This document shows, one piece after another, positions 55,146-57,025 of a DNA stretch of 57,025 nt. Position 1 is the stretch's first letter. Every line of letters starts with the position of its first letter. The notes below the pieces were generated by a model. The model was not told the origin of the DNA, ran no database searches, and saw only the letters and a list, made by a program, of their open reading frames with translations. This DNA is from Betaproteobacteria bacterium HGW-Betaproteobacteria-12. GTDB lineage: Bacteria > Pseudomonadota > Gammaproteobacteria > Burkholderiales > Rhodocyclaceae. Position numbers and translations under genes: made by a program. The DNA is taken from the NCBI GenBank assembly GCA_002842345.1, contig PHCU01000005.1:1-57025 (forward strand), written 5' to 3'.

Positions 55146-56203
55146 TTGGCGGCCAGCTGACGCTCCAGTTCGGCCACCCTTCGCTTCAGCACCTCGACCG
55201 TCTCCGAGCGCTTGCCGCGCTGGGCTTCGAGGCCGGAGGTGATCCAGTCGACCCAGGCACTCATGCCCTCACCGCGGGTGGCCGAGACGCGGAACACGGT
55301 CAGGTTCGGGTTGACCTGGCGGGCGTTGGCTTCGGCCAGGTCGGCGTCGAACTCGAGGTAGGGCAGCAGGTCGCACTTGTTGAGCAGCAGGATGTCGGCG
55401 GCGCGGAACATGTCCGGGTATTTCAGCGGCTTGTCCTCGCCTTCGGTGACCGACAGGATGGCCACCTTGTGGTGCTCGCCGAGATCGAAGGCGGCCGGGC
55501 AGACGAGATTGCCGACGTTCTCGATCAGGAACAGCGATTCCTCGGCCGGCGCCAGGCGCTCGATGGCGTGGCCGACCATGTGGCCGTCGAGGTGACAGCC
55601 CTTGCCGGTGTTGATCTGCAGTGCGGGCACGCCGGTGGCGCGGATGCGCTCGGCATCGTTGGAAGTCTGCTGGTCGCCCTCGACGACGCAGATGGCGACG
55701 CGCTCCTTCAGCAGCTCGATGGTCTTGACCAGCAGCGTCGTCTTGCCGGAGCCCGGGCTGGACACCAGATTCAGCGCGAAGATGCCGCGCTCGTCGAAGC
55801 GGGCGCGGTTCTGCGCGGCATAGCCGTTGTTCTTGCTCAGGATGTCCTGCTCGATCTGCACCATGCGTGCCTGGCTGAGGCCCGGCACATGGGCGCCGGC
55901 CGGCCCGGCGCCGTAGTCGAGATCGCCGCCGATGGCCGGCTGGTGCTGATGCCCGACCGCGTGGCCGTGGCTGTGCGCATGCTCGCCGTCGTGGCCGTGG
56001 GCATGGCTATGTTCGGTGCCGTCGGCATGGTGATGGCTATGGGAGTGGACGCCGAGCGGCGCATCGTCGTGGGCATGCGCATGCTCGTCCGCATGCTCGT
56101 GGGCGTGGGTATGCACCGTGCCGTCAGCATGCACATGGGTGTGCGCGTGCCCCTCCCCCTCGATCTTCGTTTCCCCTGCACCGCAGCCGCAAACCGTACA
56201 CAT
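55142..56203 (-). CDS. hypB: Nickel-inserting GTPase HypB with very His-rich N-terminus
   Basis: A 353-aa SIMIBI GTPase that delivers nickel to the hydrogenase precursor. The high-affinity nickel motif CTVCGCG is at the N-terminus. Residues of about 17-90 contain some 26 histidines in HxH patterns, likely a nickel store. GTPase motifs follow: [11 protein letters not shown] (P-loop), the metal/GTP region [26 protein letters not shown], and NKCDLLP. The last 25 residues ([21 protein letters not shown]) form a predicted coiled-coil tail not usual for HypB. The gene lies between hypA and hypF. Confidence 0.96.
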   Translation of the reverse strand: MCTVCGCGAGETKIEGEGHAHTHVHADGTVHTHAHEHADEHAHAHDDAPLGVHSHSHHHADGTEHSHAHGHDGEHAHSHGHAVGHQHQPAIGGDLDYGAGPAGAHVPGLSQARMVQIEQDILSKNNGYAAQNRARFDERGIFALNLVSSPGSGKTTLLVKTIELLKERVAICVVEGDQQTSNDAERIRATGVPALQINTGKGCHLDGHMVGHAIERLAPAEESLFLIENVGNLVCPAAFDLGEHHKVAILSVTEGEDKPLKYPDMFRAADILLLNKCDLLPYLEFDADLAEANARQVNPNLTVFRVSATRGEGMSAWVDWITSGLEAQRGKRSETVEVLKRRVAELERQLAAK

Positions 56204-56221
56204 CCTCGTCTCCTTGTCGCC

Positions 56222-56563
56222 CTACTCGATTTCTATTTCCTTGACCCGCATCTCGGTGCCGCCGGTCGGCTGCACCTGGTAACTGCCGCACTGCGGACAA
56301 GCCCCGAAACTTTCCGTCATCGGCACCGTCGCCGCGCAGGGCATGCACCAGCCGGCGCCCGGCACGGCGACGATTTCCAGCGCCGCCCCCTGGGCCAGGC
56401 TGCCGTGCGTCACCGCCTCGAAGCAGAAGCGCAAGGCTTCCGGCTCGACCGAGGACAGCCGGCCGATCTCCAGCACCACCAGCTTAACCCGTTGCGCCCC
56501 TTCGCGCTGCGCGGTCTCCTCGACCAGTTGCAGCACGCCTTCGGCCAGCGACATTTCATGCAT
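56222..56563 (-). CDS. hypA: Nickel metallochaperone HypA
   Basis: A 113-aa protein that binds nickel through its N-terminal MHE motif and zinc through two cysteine pairs (CMPC and CPQC). It works with HypB in nickel insertion. The start overlaps the hoxV/hupK stop by 8 bp, and hypB follows after 18 bp, the order seen in hydrogenase clusters of betaproteobacteria. Confidence 0.97.
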   Translation of the reverse strand: MHEMSLAEGVLQLVEETAQREGAQRVKLVVLEIGRLSSVEPEALRFCFEAVTHGSLAQGAALEIVAVPGAGWCMPCAATVPMTESFGACPQCGSYQVQPTGGTEMRVKEIEIE

Positions 56564-57025
56564 CTTGCAGTTCCAGCGTATAGGGCAGGCAGGGGTCGAG
56601 GGCCAGCACGGCGGCGTTCAGCGCCTGCCGCGCCGCTGCCGGCGACGCATGCTGCTGGCCGGCGAGCAGGGCGGTGAGCGCGCCGGCATCGGCAAACAAG
56701 GCATCGGTCGGCGCCCATATCTTGTAGCTGACGATCCTGCCCTCGGCGACATGCGCCGCATGCGTCAGCACACCACGCGCCGTCAGCGTCTGGCCGACGC
56801 CCCAGCCGTCGCCGCCAGCGGCGGCGACCGGGTAGGGGGCGCCGGCGGCCAGCGCCGCGGCGGCCACCTCGGCTTCGACCAGGCGCCGGCGGTAGGCGGC
56901 CGCCACGCTGGCCGGCCGCACCGGCACCGGCGGCTGGTCGGCGGTGCCCTGCCAGTAGCCGAGCCAGGCCTCCGGTGCCAGCACCGGTTCGGCGGCCGGA
57001 CGGTCGTCGCCGAGGCGGGACAGGC
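56556..57025 (-). CDS. hoxV: HoxV/HupK-like hydrogenase maturation protein, N-terminus outside window
   Basis: The frame is open to the right edge, giving about 155 C-terminal residues. They resemble the end of a [NiFe] large subunit (VLTHAAHVAEGRIVSYKIWAPTDALF and a final LDPCLPYTLELQDA), but the second ligand cysteine and the histidine are replaced. This is the pattern of HupK/HoxV scaffold-like maturation proteins. Such genes end the hoxKGZMLOQRTV or hupSLC...K operons, so a further hydrogenase operon is expected upstream. An in-frame GTG at 56984 is internal and not the start. Confidence 0.85.
   Translation of the reverse strand, partial: LSRLGDDRPAAEPVLAPEAWLGYWQGTADQPPVPVRPASVAAAYRRRLVEAEVAAAALAAGAPYPVAAAGGDGWGVGQTLTARGVLTHAAHVAEGRIVSYKIWAPTDALFADAGALTALLAGQQHASPAAARQALNAAVLALDPCLPYTLELQDA

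Noticed and set aside
53448..55160. Long plus-strand open frame (570 codons) opposite hypF
   Set aside because: It is the antisense shadow of hypF, whose domains are all recognisable. High GC content keeps the opposite frame free of stops, and its translation is low-complexity (Gln/Arg/Ala/Gly-rich).

Overview
The window is a GC-rich chromosomal segment, read here as a betaproteobacterium of the Rhodocyclales (Azonexus/Dechloromonas-like). This rests on gene order such as aroQ-accB-accC-prmA-DUF3426 and pcm-rhodanese-tolC-waaA, and on the hyp/hox hydrogenase layout; it is inference, because no rRNA or tRNA is present. Coding density is very high, no gene-free gap exceeds 300 bp, and I see no transposase, phage gene or CRISPR array.

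Region 1 (1-27.8 kb) is ordinary chromosome. From the left: an RNB-domain ribonuclease cut by the window edge, a YqiA-like esterase, uppP, a Cys-cluster protein, a Spy-like periplasmic protein with phased GTAAA repeats in its promoter, thiC with a TPP riboswitch, a carbonic-anhydrase-like fusion that lacks one zinc ligand, the pcm-rhodanese-tolC operon, waaA-waaC, a UDP-glucuronate epimerase, glmS, apaH, a probable ornithine-lipid pair (olsB-olsA), a PfkB kinase, DUF3426-prmA-accC-accB-aroQ, mpl-SCO and maeB.

Region 2 (27.9-37.4 kb) is a nickel and hydrogen-control island: a TonB-dependent receptor, a NiCoT nickel permease with a NikR-like palindrome in its leader, the H2-sensing histidine kinase HoxJ/HupT, and NikR. 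An NsrR-like regulator diverges from ccoG across an NsrR-like palindrome. Next come a Lon-like AAA+ ATPase without a protease domain, behind a possible sigma-54 promoter, an MFS transporter and a small unknown protein.

Region 3 (37.6 kb to the end, almost all on the minus strand) is a hydrogenase cluster. Read in transcription order it is hoxV/hupK (partial)-hypA-hypB-hypF-[hybO-hybA-hybB-hybC-hybD-hybG/hupF-hybE]-hypC-hypD-hypE-(small opposite ORF)-hypX-hoxA-hoxB-hoxC. The outer frame matches the hoxV-hypABFCDEX-hoxABC order known from knallgas bacteria. A complete Hyb-type (hydrogenase-2-like) uptake hydrogenase operon sits between hypF and hypC. The regulatory hydrogenase (HoxBC), HoxA and the displaced kinase HoxJ form an H2-sensing circuit. 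A likely sigma-54 promoter before hybO suggests that HoxA drives the Hyb operon. The hoxV/hupK fragment predicts a second, membrane-bound hydrogenase operon just beyond the right edge.
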